64,000 nucleotides of DNA from Hygrophila difformis (GCA_030278955.1 JAOANR010000001.1:1178001-1242000); one strand, 5' to 3'; numbered from the stretch's first letter, positions 33,351 to 45,427 are shown. The notes: generated from the letters alone by a model not told the origin. Made by a program: numbers and translations.

Positions 33351-33815
33351 CAAAATTAAGAAAATATTTTTGGTATTGTGTGAGAGTTAATCACACAATA
33401 AATAGACACTAATGGGTTGAGATGTGTAATGAATAGAATTAGATGTAGTGGGCCTAGGTCCAATACACCCATGCAACTTACACAACTCCTGTAATAAAAT
33501 ATTTTTGGAGTTTTAAAATAGAAGGAAGAAAGCAATTCGGTCTATTGGGCAAAAATGCAAAAGAGACCGAATTGAGGATGCATGAGGTATGAAGTAACAC
33601 CATACTCAATTAATCCTTGTAAAGTCATGAAGCATCCTCTGATTCGAATTGTCAAGCAATTCGGTCTAAACCGAATTGGACAATTCGAATTGATGAAGTC
33701 ATTCCTCCACTCAAATTTGGCTAAGGCATTTACCCCAAAATGAGGGTAATTCGAATTGAGGTGACATTGATGTGAAATGAAGGATTTGGCTAAGGCATTT
33801 ACCCCAAAAGTTTCA
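33351..33815 (+). repeat. Presumed LTR end with AATTCGGTCT palindromes ahead of Athila gag
   Basis: Between block AB and the primer site lie two palindromic units. One at about 33533-33575 has arms CAATTCGGTCT and AGACCGAATTG. A nested one at about 33644-33691 has outer arms ATTCGAATTGTC. The phrase GGCTAAGGCATTTACCCCAAAA is duplicated (33719, 33789), and the segment ends AAAAGTTTCA at 33815. Confidence 0.65.
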
Positions 33816-33961
33816 TGGCGCCATTGCCGGGGAGGTTGCAGCGTCGTTTATTAACAGAACTACACTCCTGATTTACTCATAGATAGTGTTTGTATATATT
33901 CTCGAATCATTACTAACCTGGGGGTTGTGCAGGTGCTGTCAAATCTTGATATAAACTGCTT
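33816..33961 (+). promoter_or_regulatory. Athila primer binding site (33816-33833) and leader
   Basis: TGGCGCCATTGCCGGGGA directly follows the LTR end. It differs by one base from the sequence complementary to plant Asp-tRNA, the known primer type of Athila elements. The short leader runs to the gag frame. Confidence 0.88.
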
Positions 33962-36300
33962 ATGCAAAGGAGAAAGGCCACATTGCCTGAGCTACCGTTC
34001 GATCTAGAAATAGAAAGGACCGCTCGCCAACTGAGGGCGCAAGCCAGACGAAGGAAAGAGCAAGAAGCCCGGACTCGTACCTCACCCGAAACCACAAGCA
34101 GTGAAATATCCGATATGGCAGAGAACCAAGACATTCCCCCGATCTTACCATTAGACCAACCATCCAATAATCCTGGTAATGGAGCTGATGGGGGTATGGT
34201 AGAACACCCGAATCGTGCAAACGATGAGGAAGATCTACCTAATCCAAATCAGCAACAATATCAGCAGTTCCACCAACAACCACCACCCCCTAACCAATAT
34301 AACCAACAAAACCAAAATATACCAAACCAGCAATACCAGAATCAAGCCTTCAATCAGGACCAATTCCAAAACAACCCTCATGATCCCGATAATATTTTTC
34401 AACAGAATCCCAACTACCACCAGCAGTATCAAAACCAAGCAGAACAAGGAAATCAACAACAGCAAGCAGCAGCTGATTTTATGCAGCCCATCGTGGAGCC
34501 CTATCTGGATAGGCCTGGGAGAGCACAATTTCCTGCACGCAATTTCGAGCTCAAACCGGCACTCATCAACTTGGTGCAGAACAATCAATTTTGCGGTGCA
34601 AATCATGAGGATCCCCATGATCATCTCCAAACCTTCCTGGAGCTCTGCGACACAATAAAAAATCAGGGAGTCTCACCTGATGCTATAAGACTAATGTTGT
34701 TTCCCTTTTCTTTGTTTAGTGGTGCCAGGGATTGGTATAAATCATTGCCCATAAATCAGAGGAGCACCTGGGCAGATTTGGTGAGGAGTTTTCTGTTAAA
34801 GTATTTCCCTGAATCTAAGATAGACGAAGGACGAGAGAAAATTGGAGAGTTCAAGATGAAGCCGGACGAGTCATTGTATGACGCAAAGGAAAGATTCGCC
34901 AGCCTTTTGAGGCGATGCCCCCAACACGGATATCAACCGTGGGAGCAACTGAGGAAATTCTATGGAGGACTCACCCATCCATGGAGAATGATGTTGGACG
35001 CTGCAGGCGGAAGACATTTACTCCATTTGCCCATGGATCAAGCCTGGGAAAAGATTGAGACAATGTCTGTCAACAGATCTGTGTTGAACAGCAGTGACAA
35101 GAAGGCGGACCCTCCTAGAAAAGTTTTTGCTGTAAGTGAAGGAAAAACAGATTTCGAAAAATTGCAGGAACAGGTAGCTGCGATACAGCTAGGACAGGAG
35201 AAAGGAAGGGGAGCAGGTACTTCTCAGGCAGGGGCCTCATCTGGCCAAGTGCAAGCACAGCAATCGGGAGCCATTTGTGGGCTATGTCAAGGACCACATC
35301 CAACTGACACATGCCAACAACTAGCTACCGAAAGCTGCAATTATGCAGGGAACTACCACAACCGCCACCCCAACCTCTCCTATTCCAACAACAATGCACT
35401 CAATGCGCATTTGTTGACACAGCCAAACCAGCCTAACCAGTTTGCAAGCCAGAACCTTCAGCAGAACTTCAGACCTCAGAACCAAGGATTCGTTCAGCAG
35501 AGAGTTCAGAACTTCCAGAATCAGAACCAGAACTTTCAACCCCATATCCAACAGAGGCCCAACTAAAACCAAGGCCAGAATTTCCAAAACTTCCAATCCC
35601 AACCTGATCAGAATCAGCAATACAACCAAAAGCCACCATCTCGCCTGGAGAATTTGATGACCGAGTTTATTTCCAATCAAAGGGAGATAAACCAACAATT
35701 GCAGTCATCAATCAAAAATGTGGAGACGCAGGTCACCCAGTTGGCTAAGGAATTGCAGAACAGAGGGAAAGGAACATTGCCGAGCAGCACTGAAGCCAAC
35801 CCGCAATGCAAAGCAATCACATTGCGGGGAGGCAAGACTCTGAAGGGAAATGTTGGATCTACAAAGAAGAAAGCCATGAAAGTAAAGGTTTCATTGGAGG
35901 TGGAAAAGGAAAAGGAAAAAGTTGAAGGAGATGAAAGTGTTGAGCTGGTAAAGGATAGATCAGATACAGCTAACTCGCAGGCTGAAGCTGCAAATGAGCT
36001 AGCTGAAAAGGGTATGGGTGAAGGTACAACTTCCTTCTCTTTACCACCAAAAATTGATAATAATAAGTACATGCCAAGGGTGCCGTACCCTGCACGTCTT
36101 AAAAATAAGGAACATGACCTTAAATTCAAGAAATTTCTAGAACGGTTAAAGTCTGTAGAGATAACCATTCCTCTCGTGGAAATGATTTCAGAAATGCCCA
36201 CCTATGCTAAGTTCTTGAAAGAATTGATTTCAGGGAAAAGGCAGGTAGAGCAGGAGGAGGTGATCATTCTCAACAGCACATGCAGTGCCATAGTTCAAAT
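33962..36300 (+). pseudogene. gag: E5 Athila gag (one internal stop)
   Basis: The frame starts near MQRRKATLPELPFDLEIERT, with a basic Arg-rich helix (residues about 20-40) and an Asn/Gln-rich tract (residues about 95-185). The retrotransposon Gag core follows (MLFPFSLFSGARDWYKSLP, then LVRSFLLKYFPESKIDEGRE, then LRRCPQHGYQPWEQLRKFYG). A degenerate zinc knuckle CGLCQGPHPTDTC has CX2CX3HX4C spacing, one residue shorter than the usual knuckle. A TAA at 35564-35566 replaces Gln, after which the same frame continues through LRGGKTL. Domain order and sequence type fit Athila Gag. It belongs with the downstream pol on the plus strand; the exact start is uncertain because several Met and near-Met codons precede the core. 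Confidence 0.88.
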
Positions 36301-39055
36301 GAAGCTACCCGAAAAGAAAGAGGACCCTGGGTGTTGCACGCTACCAGTACAGATTGGAAAGGCCAAAGTGAGCATGGGGCTATGTGATCTAGGATCCAGC
36401 ATCAACGTGATGCCTCTAGCCATGGCAATTCGCCTAAGGCTCGGAGAGATTGAACCGGTCAAGATGAAACTGCAACTGGCAGACAGATCAATCACTAAGC
36501 CCGTAGGAATCCTCAAGGATGTGGTGGTCAAAACCGGCCAAGTCCTTTTCCCGGTTGACTTCATCATCCTTGACATCGAAGAGGACTCTGAAATGCCACT
36601 TATCTTGGGACGCCCGTTTTTGGCCACTGGCGGTGCACTGATTGACGCCACATCTGGAAGAGTCACATTGAGGGTGGACAATTGAGAAATCTCTTTTGAC
36701 ATGGAGGAGCTGCAGAAATTCCCGAATGAGAGATCTTGTTCCATGTTTGATGTAATAGAAAGTAGGTGTGAGGATGAGAGCATAGACTCTATGACTGTGA
36801 TGACGGACAAAATTTCAAAACAGGTACTGACGCCTGGAGGTGCTGAGCAACAAAGAAGTTGCAACGTTGTTCACTTCGAAGACCCTATCACTGGGGATCT
36901 TGAAGAGTTTGACGGTGTTGAATTCACTCCGGAGGAGGAAGAGAGCACCACGGAAGAGGAAGTGGACCCTGTACTGACACGGGGTCCTGAAGGTAAATAT
37001 GATCTCTCACCCCAACCAATTCTCGCAAATTACTACCTTCCGTTGAATGTCCGCCAGAGCTTGAACTTAAAATACTTCCGGATCATCTTAAGTACGTCTT
37101 TCTCGCTGAACATAAAAGATTACCGGTAATTGTGTCAGCCAAGCTGACACAAGAACAAGAAAAAGCTCTGGTAGACATTCTAAAGAAATATGTACATGCA
37201 ATTGGATGGACCATTTCTGATATAAAAGGAATAAGCCCCTCTGTTTGCATGCACAGAATTTTAATGGAAGAGGAATACAAGCCCTCAAGGCAACCACAAA
37301 GGCGTCTGAACCCCCATATGCAAGAAGTGGTAAGGAAAGAAGTTATCAAGCTCTTAGATGCTGGTATCATCTATCCTATATCTGACAGCAAATGGGTTAG
37401 CCCAGTGCAGGTAGTACCTAAGCGTGGGGGATGTGCATAACGACTAATGAGCAAGGAGAAGAAGTGGCGACACGTCCAGTAACCGGTTGGAGAGTCTGCA
37501 TTGACTACCGGAAGCTTAACACCGCTACGCGGAATGATCATTTTCCCTTGCCATTCATTGATGAGATGCTGGAGAGGTTGGCCGGGAGGGAGTACTACTG
37601 CTTTTTGGATGGGTACTCTGGTTACAATCAGATTGTAATAGCTAGTGAAGATCACGATAAGACCACTTTCACGTGCCCATATGGAACTTTTGCGTACAGG
37701 CGCATGCCTTTTGGACTTTGCAATGCGCCTGCCACTTTTCAGCGATGCATGATGTCTATTTCTCAGAATTTATCGAAAAATGCATTGAAGTTTTCATGGA
37801 TGACTTCTCTGTGTATGGAGATACTTTTGATGAATGTTTGACAAATCTTGCAAAAATTTTAAAAAGATGCGAGGACACTAACCTAGTTTTGAACTGGGAG
37901 AAATGCCATTTCATGGTCACCGAAGGAATAGTGTTGGATCACCGCATCTCGCGCGCAGGCATCGAAGTCGATAGAGCCAAAGTCTCAGTCATATCCAACC
38001 TTCCATTACCAAACTCAATAAAAGCAGTTAGGAGTTTCTTAGGGCATGCCGGTTTTTACCGGAGATTCATTAAAGATTTTTCTAAAATTGCCAAGCCGCT
38101 CACTAATTTGCTTTGTAAAGAAAATTCTTTCGTAATAATTGAAGCGTGTGTTCAAGCCTTTGACACGCTCAAGAAGATGTTGATTTCTGCTCCAATAGTG
38201 CAACCACCCGATTGGTCAATGCCTTTCGAGGTCATGTGCGATGCAAGTGATCTCGCCGTGGGTGCAGTTCTTGGGCAACATAAGGAAGGAAGGCACTGCG
38301 TAATCATTACGCCAGCCATGCCCTGACTGAAGCCCAAGTCAATTACACCACAACGGAGAAAGAGATGTATGCTGTGGTTTTCGCGTTTGATAAATTCAGA
38401 CAATACCTCATTGGTACGAAAACCATAGTATACACCGATCACTCTGCACTGAGATACTTATTCAGCAAACAAGACGCCAAACCTCGATTAATCAGGTGGG
38501 TACTTTTGCTGCAAGAATTTGACATCATAATAAACGATAGAAAAGGCAAAGACAATGGTGCTGCTGACCATTTGTCTCGAATAGAAAATGAAAAAAATGA
38601 GATAGCCGTCAATGAAAATTTTCAGGATGAGCAACTGTTTGCGTTGCATCTTCATGATCAAGCTTGTTCCTGGTTTTCCGACATTGCTAATTTTCTAGCA
38701 TGTGGAATAACTCCATCATTCCAGAGCAAGAGACAAAAAGCAAGGTTCAACCAAGATGTAGTCAACTACTTCTGGGAAGATCCTTATCTCTTTAAGCATT
38801 GTGCAGATTCAATTATTAGACATTGTGTAACTGAGCACGAGGCTTATCAAATTGCTAAAAAATGTCATGAATCGGAATATGGAGGTCACCATGGCCCCAC
38901 TCGAACAGCTCACAAGGTACTCGAGTGTGGTTTCTATTGGCCCACCATTTACGAGGATTGCAAGGCGTTTGTTAAGGCTTGCGACAAATGCCAAAGACTA
39001 GGGAATATCTCCAAGAGGGATGAAATGCCTCAAAAAGGAATTCTCATCCTTGAGA
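36301..39055 (+). pseudogene. pol: E5 Athila pol: protease, RT, RNase H, start of integrase (frameshifted, truncated)
   Basis: Domains in order are protease (active site [10 protein letters not shown] near 36385, then [17 protein letters not shown]), RT (VCIDYRKLN near 37495, polymerase box [13 protein letters not shown] near 37795), RNase H ([15 protein letters not shown] near 38240, [17 protein letters not shown] near 38440) and the integrase zinc region ([29 protein letters not shown]). The frame is broken by TGA at 36683-36685 and by indels near 37015, 37434, 37765 and 38310. At 39055, just after the [10 protein letters not shown] motif, pol sequence stops abruptly and antisense Athila 3'-region sequence begins, so the catalytic integrase core is missing. 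RT type is Athila (FMDD), distinct from the chromoviruses. Confidence 0.92.
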
Positions 39056-40010
39056 TGGGCTATCTTATTCTTTTGCCCATCTTTTCATTCCTTTTTCTTT
39101 TCTTTTTCCTTTTTTCATGTTTTTGGATTTTTCTAACACAAATGCAATTAAAATTGCATATTTTTGTGTCTTTCATTACCAGCTCAATCTTTTTACAAAC
39201 TTGCATCAATCTGTCAAATTCAACTGCTTTCTCATTAAAATAAGATGGGAATACGATCAAAATGTCCGTCTCAGACACGGAAATGGATTGTAAATAATGG
39301 ACAATTTTCGCCATTATCAACATCCTCACAATTAATACTGATTGTCCCCGAGCAGTCAGAGGCAGTGCTCCTGAGAGCATGGACTCTGCATATTCAATCC
39401 ATTTGCGTGGCTTCAGAAATTTCATTCTTGTTATATTGGGATAATACAATCAAAATTACAAGTATTAGACTCTCTTGATTGCAGTGTTTAATGAAATGAT
39501 ACTTCTCACTTGGATGGGTATACAAATCAATCATTTTTGTTAATTCTTCTTGAATATATGTATAGAAAATCTCATTGGTTTAATTCTTGAATTCAAGTAT
39601 TAAATGATCATTAATCAATCAAAGTAGAGCCTCACATATAGTAGAATCGGAAATTTCACTCACTCTCAAAGTTGGCTTTTAAACAATACGCTCATAATCA
39701 AATTCAAATAAATTTTTCCATAAGCTTGCAATTAGACCAACTCGCCACCTACTCATTTCCTCAAATCGAGCTCCCGAGGTCTTATTCAAGGGTTATAACG
39801 GGGCATACGGTTGTAACATTGGTATGGAAGGAAATTACTAGGCTAAAAAGTGACATGAATCTATTCCATCATAACTTGGCATGTTTTTACTCGAAATCGA
39901 TGATCATCAATATTCCTTTCTTTCTTTTGTTTTTCTTTTCTATTGCATGACATTAGACTTTGTCTAATTTGCTTTGTCAATTGCAATTTACCACATTCCA
40001 GCTCAAGATC
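39056..40010 (-). repeat. Athila 3'-region block C (copy 1), antisense to the pol it joins
   Basis: About 900 bp, collinear with 50962-51900. Shared phrases include TGTTTTTGGATTTTTCTAAC, CCATTATCAACATCCTCACA, GTCCCCGAGCAGTCAGAG and GAGGTCTTATTCAAGGGTTA. In E7 this block is antisense to pol; here it is fused to a plus-strand pol, so its relative orientation is reversed. No coding sequence is recognised. Confidence 0.82.
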
Positions 40011-40340
40011 AAGAAGGAAGACCTCATGCAATTCGAATTGCATCAATTCAATCTAAACCGAATTACACGAGGAGACCGAATCACATTCAAAATTGCAGCT
40101 GTGAAGCACGTGAGAAATGCATGATGGGCCTAGGGTTTCGATGAGAAGTATAAAAGCTGACCTTCCTCAACACAAGAAAAAAATCCTAATCCTTACACAC
40201 TTGGACAGTTTGCTGGGAGACAAAAAGGAGCAGAAGGTTCTTCACCCCTTAAGGGTTAGGTAGGTAGTGTAGTTTAGTTAGTTTATTTTCATGCTTGTAA
40301 TGTAGTTTTATTGCTTTTGAGCTTAGTTTATTTTTCATAG
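40011..40340 (+). promoter_or_regulatory. Athila LTR promoter-like segment (TATA at 40149-40156)
   Basis: GGGCCTAGGGTTTCGATGAGAAGTATAAAAGC is a TATA region (split here as GGGCCTAGGGTTTCG plus AAGTATAAAAGC), followed by GTAGTGTAGTTTAGTTAG. The same order occurs on the minus strand of E7 (TATAAATA at 50588-50595, then GTAGAGTAGTTTAGG). It is the likely core promoter of an Athila LTR, inverted here relative to the surrounding 3'-region blocks. Confidence 0.65.
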
Positions 40341-40726
40341 AAGCTCGTTACCACCCTTAGTGTAGCCATTTCCATAAACTTTAAATGCTTTGTAGTTAGA
40401 ATGAACCCTACCTTCAAGCCAATGAATGGTTTTAGGGTTATTTACTGCTTTCAAGTGTCAATACAAGAAAGAATCCAGAAATGGGTTTTCATTTCAAGTG
40501 TTTGGCATTTATCCTATTGTGTTCTAACCAGCCTAACTAGCCAAACCTGCCTATTGTGTTCTATCCTATTTCCGACCACACCCAAACCATTCCGGCCACT
40601 TCCCGACCATCTCCCACTCGAAAATGATTACCATTCCCTTCCCCATTACCAATTTCGCAAAAACAATGAAAAACCAACACTGGAATCGCGAAAATGGGAG
40701 TGCGCAATCAAAAACAGAGCACTTAC
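40341..40726 (-). other. Athila intron-like sequence between leader exon and rearrangement
   Basis: On the minus strand this follows the donor of the leader exon at 40727. No F-box or other coding exon is found before the inverted promoter segment, so in this copy the exon that follows in E7 has been lost. Confidence 0.5.
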
Positions 40727-40764
40727 CCGACACTCCCAGTAGGATTAGACGAAGAAGATGCCAT
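40727..40764 (-). CDS. Short Athila leader exon (MASSSSNPTGSV) with splice donor
   Basis: The minus strand shows an ATG at 40764 followed by 12 codons (MASSSSNPTGSV), two further bases GG and the donor GTAAGT. A TATA-like TTTATAT lies about 150 bases upstream (40911-40917), preceded by the palindrome array. E7 has the same arrangement at 54679-54612: TATA-like box, ATG, short exon ending GG in the same phase, then a GT donor. There it leads into an F-box exon. Length, position and phase are shared while the encoded residues differ. In this copy the downstream exon is missing. I call it a vestigial exon; no transcript evidence is available. Confidence 0.5.
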
Positions 40765-40933
40765 TTTTACGCACTTTGAACGGAGTTGATCAGGTAAAAG
40801 CTTTGGCTCGAGCCCTGGTTTCGCGAGGAAGACGGAATTCGCGAGAGGGGATTCGGGGAAATATCGAAGTGTTGGAGGGTGAAAGTGAGGGAAAAGAGGG
40901 GGAAAAAGGAATATAAAGGAGTAGGGGAGTGGG

Positions 40934-41541
40934 TAATTCGGTCTATTGGAGACCGAACCATCAATTCGGTCTAGACCGAATTGATGTGGTCTCCAGGTGT
41001 TTGTGAGAGATTCGGTCTCTTAGGCCAATTCGGTCTAGACCGAATTGGCATAGAGACCGAATTGGAAGGGGAAGCAAACACTCTTACTGCAATGCAGTCT
41101 TTTGAAGTCAATTCGGTCTAGACCGAATTGGTCTAGAGACCGAATTACAGCAAGAAGACCGAATCTGGTTACTTAGAAAAAAATAAAGGGGGATGTTTTT
41201 GTGAGGTAATTCGGTCTATATGGGCAATTCGGTCTAGACCGAATTGCCTTATAGATCGAATTGCTCACTTTGCATAAATAAAACTAAGGAATCACAAATG
41301 CCTTTTGTAGATCAATTCGATCTATTCAAAATCAATTCGGTCTAGACCGAATTGCCATAGATCGAACTGCTACTTGGCCAAATTTACACAAGGATGGAGG
41401 ATGTGTCTTGGGGAAGCCAATTCGGTCTCTAGGGCCAATTCGGTCTAGACCGAATTGGCTTGGAGATCGAATTGGTTAAAAATTTCCAAGGCATCCTCGA
41501 TGCGATCTGTTTCAAACAATTCGATGTAGACCGAATTGATT
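40934..41541. repeat. Nested palindrome array based on AATTCGGTCT
   Basis: Six perfect 22-bp palindromes (arm CAATTCGGTCT followed directly by its reverse complement) start at 40962, 41026, 41109, 41225, 41333 and 41436. Most are enclosed by a second pair of arms (AATTCGGTCTNTA... and ...AGACCGAATT or ATCGAATT). The array therefore forms near-perfect inverted repeats of 50-60 bp separated by unrelated spacers of variable length. Confidence 0.95.
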
Positions 41542-42523
41542 TGAAATGCAAAATAGTTCGCATTCAACACTTAGAAAAATTTTGAAATTTTTCAAATTTC
41601 CAATTTTCTGAAATTATGGATTTTCTTAAAAATTAACACACTGAAAGCACACATTCAAACATAAATATTACTCTATGATAAATTGCTTGCAAAAATTAGG
41701 TTGGATTAACACCCTCATTTTATGGAGTTATTCCGAATTTTAAATTTCTCTAATTCCGAAATTACTTTCCATTAAATTTGGTATTAATCCAACCGGGAAC
41801 TTGGTTTTCAAAGCTTCATCCTTCTTTTTGTTGGTTCCATGAATTCCTGCAAGGCAAACATAAGAAAAATTATTAGATTTTCTCCAAATATCAACATCCT
41901 CACATTTATAGTCTTAGTACTCTAAATGTTTAGTTGATTTTTTGGATACTTATCGTTCGAGACGACTAAATATGTAATAAATAATTATATAGATATATAA
42001 ATATAAATGGGGGACCACTCACACCCCCAAGTTTATTAAATAAACAAGTCAACACTTCTCACAAAAATCCAAAAATGACCTTTTTGTGTGTATGCATGTG
42101 TGTCTTTGTTTTTATTTTCCATGATCCATTACCACATGCTAGTGATTGCATAAATTGTCATGTGCATTTGTTCCTCATCATTAATCATCTTGCTACCTAT
42201 TTCACATGATTTAAATCACTTTTTAAGTGATAAAAAATCCAAATCTCTTTCGTAGGCTTAATAGCCTATGAAATTTTACTTTTTGGTCCTTTCACCACTC
42301 CAAAACCTTTTAGACTATTTATAGTCTAAGAAAATTTTGTAAGGTTCCCAGATCCTTACTTCTCTCACCTCTCTCTCTATTTTGTTGCAATAAGAGTTGG
42401 ATTTAAAAATCCAACTCCATGTCTTTTTATCTAATAAGTTCAAGTAAAAACCAATTAACTCACATTTAGAGCCTAGCTCAAAATGTGAGGATGTTGATTT
42501 TCCAACATGAAGATCCTTGCCAT
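41542..42523 (-). repeat. Athila post-pol block (copy 1)
   Basis: Bases about 41680-42000 are collinear with 55290-55570, next to the E7 integrase end. Shared phrases are TTAGATTTTCTCCAAATATC, ATCAACATCCTCACATTTA and CTTAGTACTCTAAATG (inverted-repeat forming). The part after 42000 (GGGGACCACTCACACCCCC) resembles the reverse complement of the E7 region near 54000-54030. No gene is seen in these 980 bases. Confidence 0.65.
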
Positions 42524-42824
42524 GAAACTTTTAACACATTCCCACTATATAGTATTTTCTGAAAAATCATAATCCTGGTTTTCAATTTTATTTAGTGAAA
42601 CGAATTTATGAAGATGGAGTTGGGATTAGGGATATATTATAGGTTGTCACGTTTTTATTACTCGTGTTAAGAAACTGTGCCCCCGAAAGCGCACGGTGTC
42701 AAAAATTGCAGTAATTTATAGTAAGACCGGATCGTTCACTGGAGGATGTGCGATAGAAGCAGGGCCCACGTCGTTTACTAAGATTTTCCACTCGGTTACT
42801 CGATTCAAGTTTTGCAATGGTTTC
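42524..42824. repeat. Athila block A (copy 2), cut by E6
   Basis: It starts TGAAACTTTTAACACATTCC and matches 31143-31440 closely, including GTGCCCCCGAAAGCGCAC. It stops inside the phrase TTTGCAATGGTTTC where E6 begins. The block does not resume after E6; a different copy starts earlier in the block at 46856. Confidence 0.85.
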
Positions 42825-45427
42825 TGTAATACCCGAGAATTTTCCAACATAACATAAAACAATAATTAAATAAATAAATAATAAATAAAACTAAATACTA
42901 TAAATAAATAAACAAATCCAGCAAATAAAATAAATAAATAAAGATAAGGAAATGAGAAATGAGATTTTTACTTAAAAAGGAATTAAAGGAAGTTAATTCA
43001 ATAAAAGGATGGATAAATGGTACACCAAAACCCGACACTAATGAACTCGAGTATTCGAGTCCAAAACATCCAACTAGACTAAGAATAAAATTAGAGAGAA
43101 AGTATGAACCCGAATATACCCCGGGAATCGGAATTCGGGAGCATAGAGGGATAGAAACCTGAAAGAGAGGCGGAAAAGCACGACGGATCGCACGACCCGC
43201 CCGGACCGAAGTCCAGGCGAAGACGGCGCGGTGGCCGCGCGCCCAATGGGGAAAACCGCGCCACGACCGCGCCACATGACAGATTTGTTTGTTGCGTGAA
43301 TCTCTCACCCGAACGCGGATTTTTCGACTTTCGGTTGAACAACTCTCGACTCCAGACTTCTAGGTCGGTTGTGGACGCCCTAGGAATTAAGAATTCTATA
43401 AATAAGCCCCTTGGGAGCCCCGAACAAGTTTACAAAACCCTACAACATTCTATACGTTCGAAACCCTAAATCCGGAGTCGTCGGAGGCACGAAACCAAGA
43501 CGAACGCTGTTGGACGAGTTTCTCTACAGATCTCCATAGTCGTGGTAAGTCTCGGTCCAATCTTTATTCAATAAACGATTCGAAAACGAATCCTAATCAT
43601 CTCCTTTTTCTTTCTACACCCCCGTATCGAATCTAGATCGTAGAACCCGACGAACGGAGAGGAGAAACGGTGATCTGGAAGCCACGCCTCCGAATTGGAC
43701 ATTCCCGACGTTCATAGACACTGTAAGTTAACCTTACATGGTTTTGGGAGATTTTAAAACATTCGAAACCTAAAAGATTTGACAAGAATCATAAATCTGT
43801 CCACTTTTGTTTTCCTACCGACGCAACAGAATTGTTGAATTTTTCCGACCTTTAAAACGAACTCAAACGGAAAAACTTAAAAGACGAAAAACGTTCCTAA
43901 GACTTAGACCTAGCTACTGTAAAAATTTGAAAATTTTTGGAGTTGATTTGATATGTGAAAATCCGTTGAAACCGAACTGTTTGAACCTAGTTCTTGAAAT
44001 CTTGGACAGAACTTAGGAATGATCTTGATCACGTTTTTGACATAGGATCTAGGCTGTTTTAGATCTTTGGCCGAACATGAAAGTTGTAGATAAATGTCTT
44101 AAGATGATCCCTGTCAAATTTCATTAAATTTGGAGTTGAATTGATATGGTAGAAATTGAAATCTTTGATCTGTGATGTATTAAACTCGGACAGATTTCTT
44201 CTTATGCGAAAATTGGCGTTTTTGACCTACTTAGGTATCTCGGATTGAAAAAGTTAAAACACGAAAGTTGTAGATCTTGATGTTTCCGAGTCAGATATGA
44301 AATTTTGGAATTTTTAGACTTAAATCTGATTTTAGACGAATTTTGGAGTAAACTGTGATTTACCGAACGAAATTTTGAAATCTTGTTGAAACATGGAATT
44401 AACCTTTAGGGTTGAAACGAATTGAGATATTATTTCTAAATTAATACATTGGAAGGCAGATTTTAAAAACTAAATCCCCTTACAAACTTGATAAATTAAA
44501 ATTAGGGGTGAGTGCTCTGCAGGGTGCCCCATAACGATTCACTTCGTGCCGTAATGGACGATGGTGACCCCGCGCGCTATACTTGAAATGTGATATTGCC
44601 AAAACGGCGAAACTTAGAGCCTACACTCTCGTGAATATCCGTATGGGTTTCCCGAGGCTCCGGAGTGGTACTGGGTATGGCTGATACGGCTGCGGCCGCC
44701 GGGCTACCGGCTAAACTTGTTGACATCGCGATTTTTATCGTGAAACTTTGAAATACCAAATCGGGAATGTAATGGGGATTCTAAATTAAATTAAACTAGA
44801 TTAAATGATATTGTTGTCAAATTAAATTATTTAAATGCTTTATTTAAAATTTTGGCTTTTATGACTAAACCATGTGATATGTGTTATTAAATATAGCCTG
44901 AGATAAATTATGCTATTGGATATGGATTAGATGAAGTTAAATATTATGTTATTATCATGCTTTTGTTAAATTATTAAAGTTATGGCTTTTAAACCCTACG
45001 ATCATGCATGTGCTAACTTACTCAGCAACTTTGCTGATCAAAACCATTTTTATTCCTTTCTTTACAGAATATGTGGAATGAGCATGTGTGAGCACGAATC
45101 ATGCATGGGATTTTGGGAACTTTTATTTTGCTTTTAAATTTCGTACGTAGACTACATTATGAACGGGCCTGTTTAACCCGTGTTTTGGCCATGTCGGCCC
45201 TTTTTATATTTTCCGCTGCGATACTGTACTAAACTAAATATTTCCGCTGCGCTATGCTACTATTATTTTCGAATTATATTGTATGGGCTATATTGAATGC
45301 TTTAAATGTTTTAAATACTGCAATACCTAGCCTTGCATCTCTTTAGTAAGCTCGGAGAAGCCGTGTCCTACTAGGGAGATGTGGCGGTGACATCCCGACC
45401 TGGGTGACCAAAAACCGGGGTGTTACA
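42825..45427 (+). repeat. E6 5' LTR
   Basis: A 2,603-bp LTR from TGTAATACCCGAGAATTTTCC to GGGGTGTTACA, with TATA box at 43397-43404, GC palindrome near 43226 and GCGGCCGC near 44691. It is closest to E4 in its first 100 bp (TTTTCCAACATAA). Confidence 0.92.

Noticed and set aside
31143..33815. Simple 5' LTR of the plus-strand E5 element
   Set aside because: The termini fit, but reversed primer sites lie at the other end and comparison with E7 favours the opposite orientation, so I describe it as an LTR-derived block.
34235..34630. Leucine-rich antisense frame opposite Athila gag
   Set aside because: It is the complement of the Gln/Asn-rich gag segment and has no independent support; the same holds for 35321-35698.
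40934..41541. CRISPR-like array of palindromic repeats
   Set aside because: Spacing is irregular, repeats are nested, the context is a plant LTR retrotransposon, and no cas genes are present.
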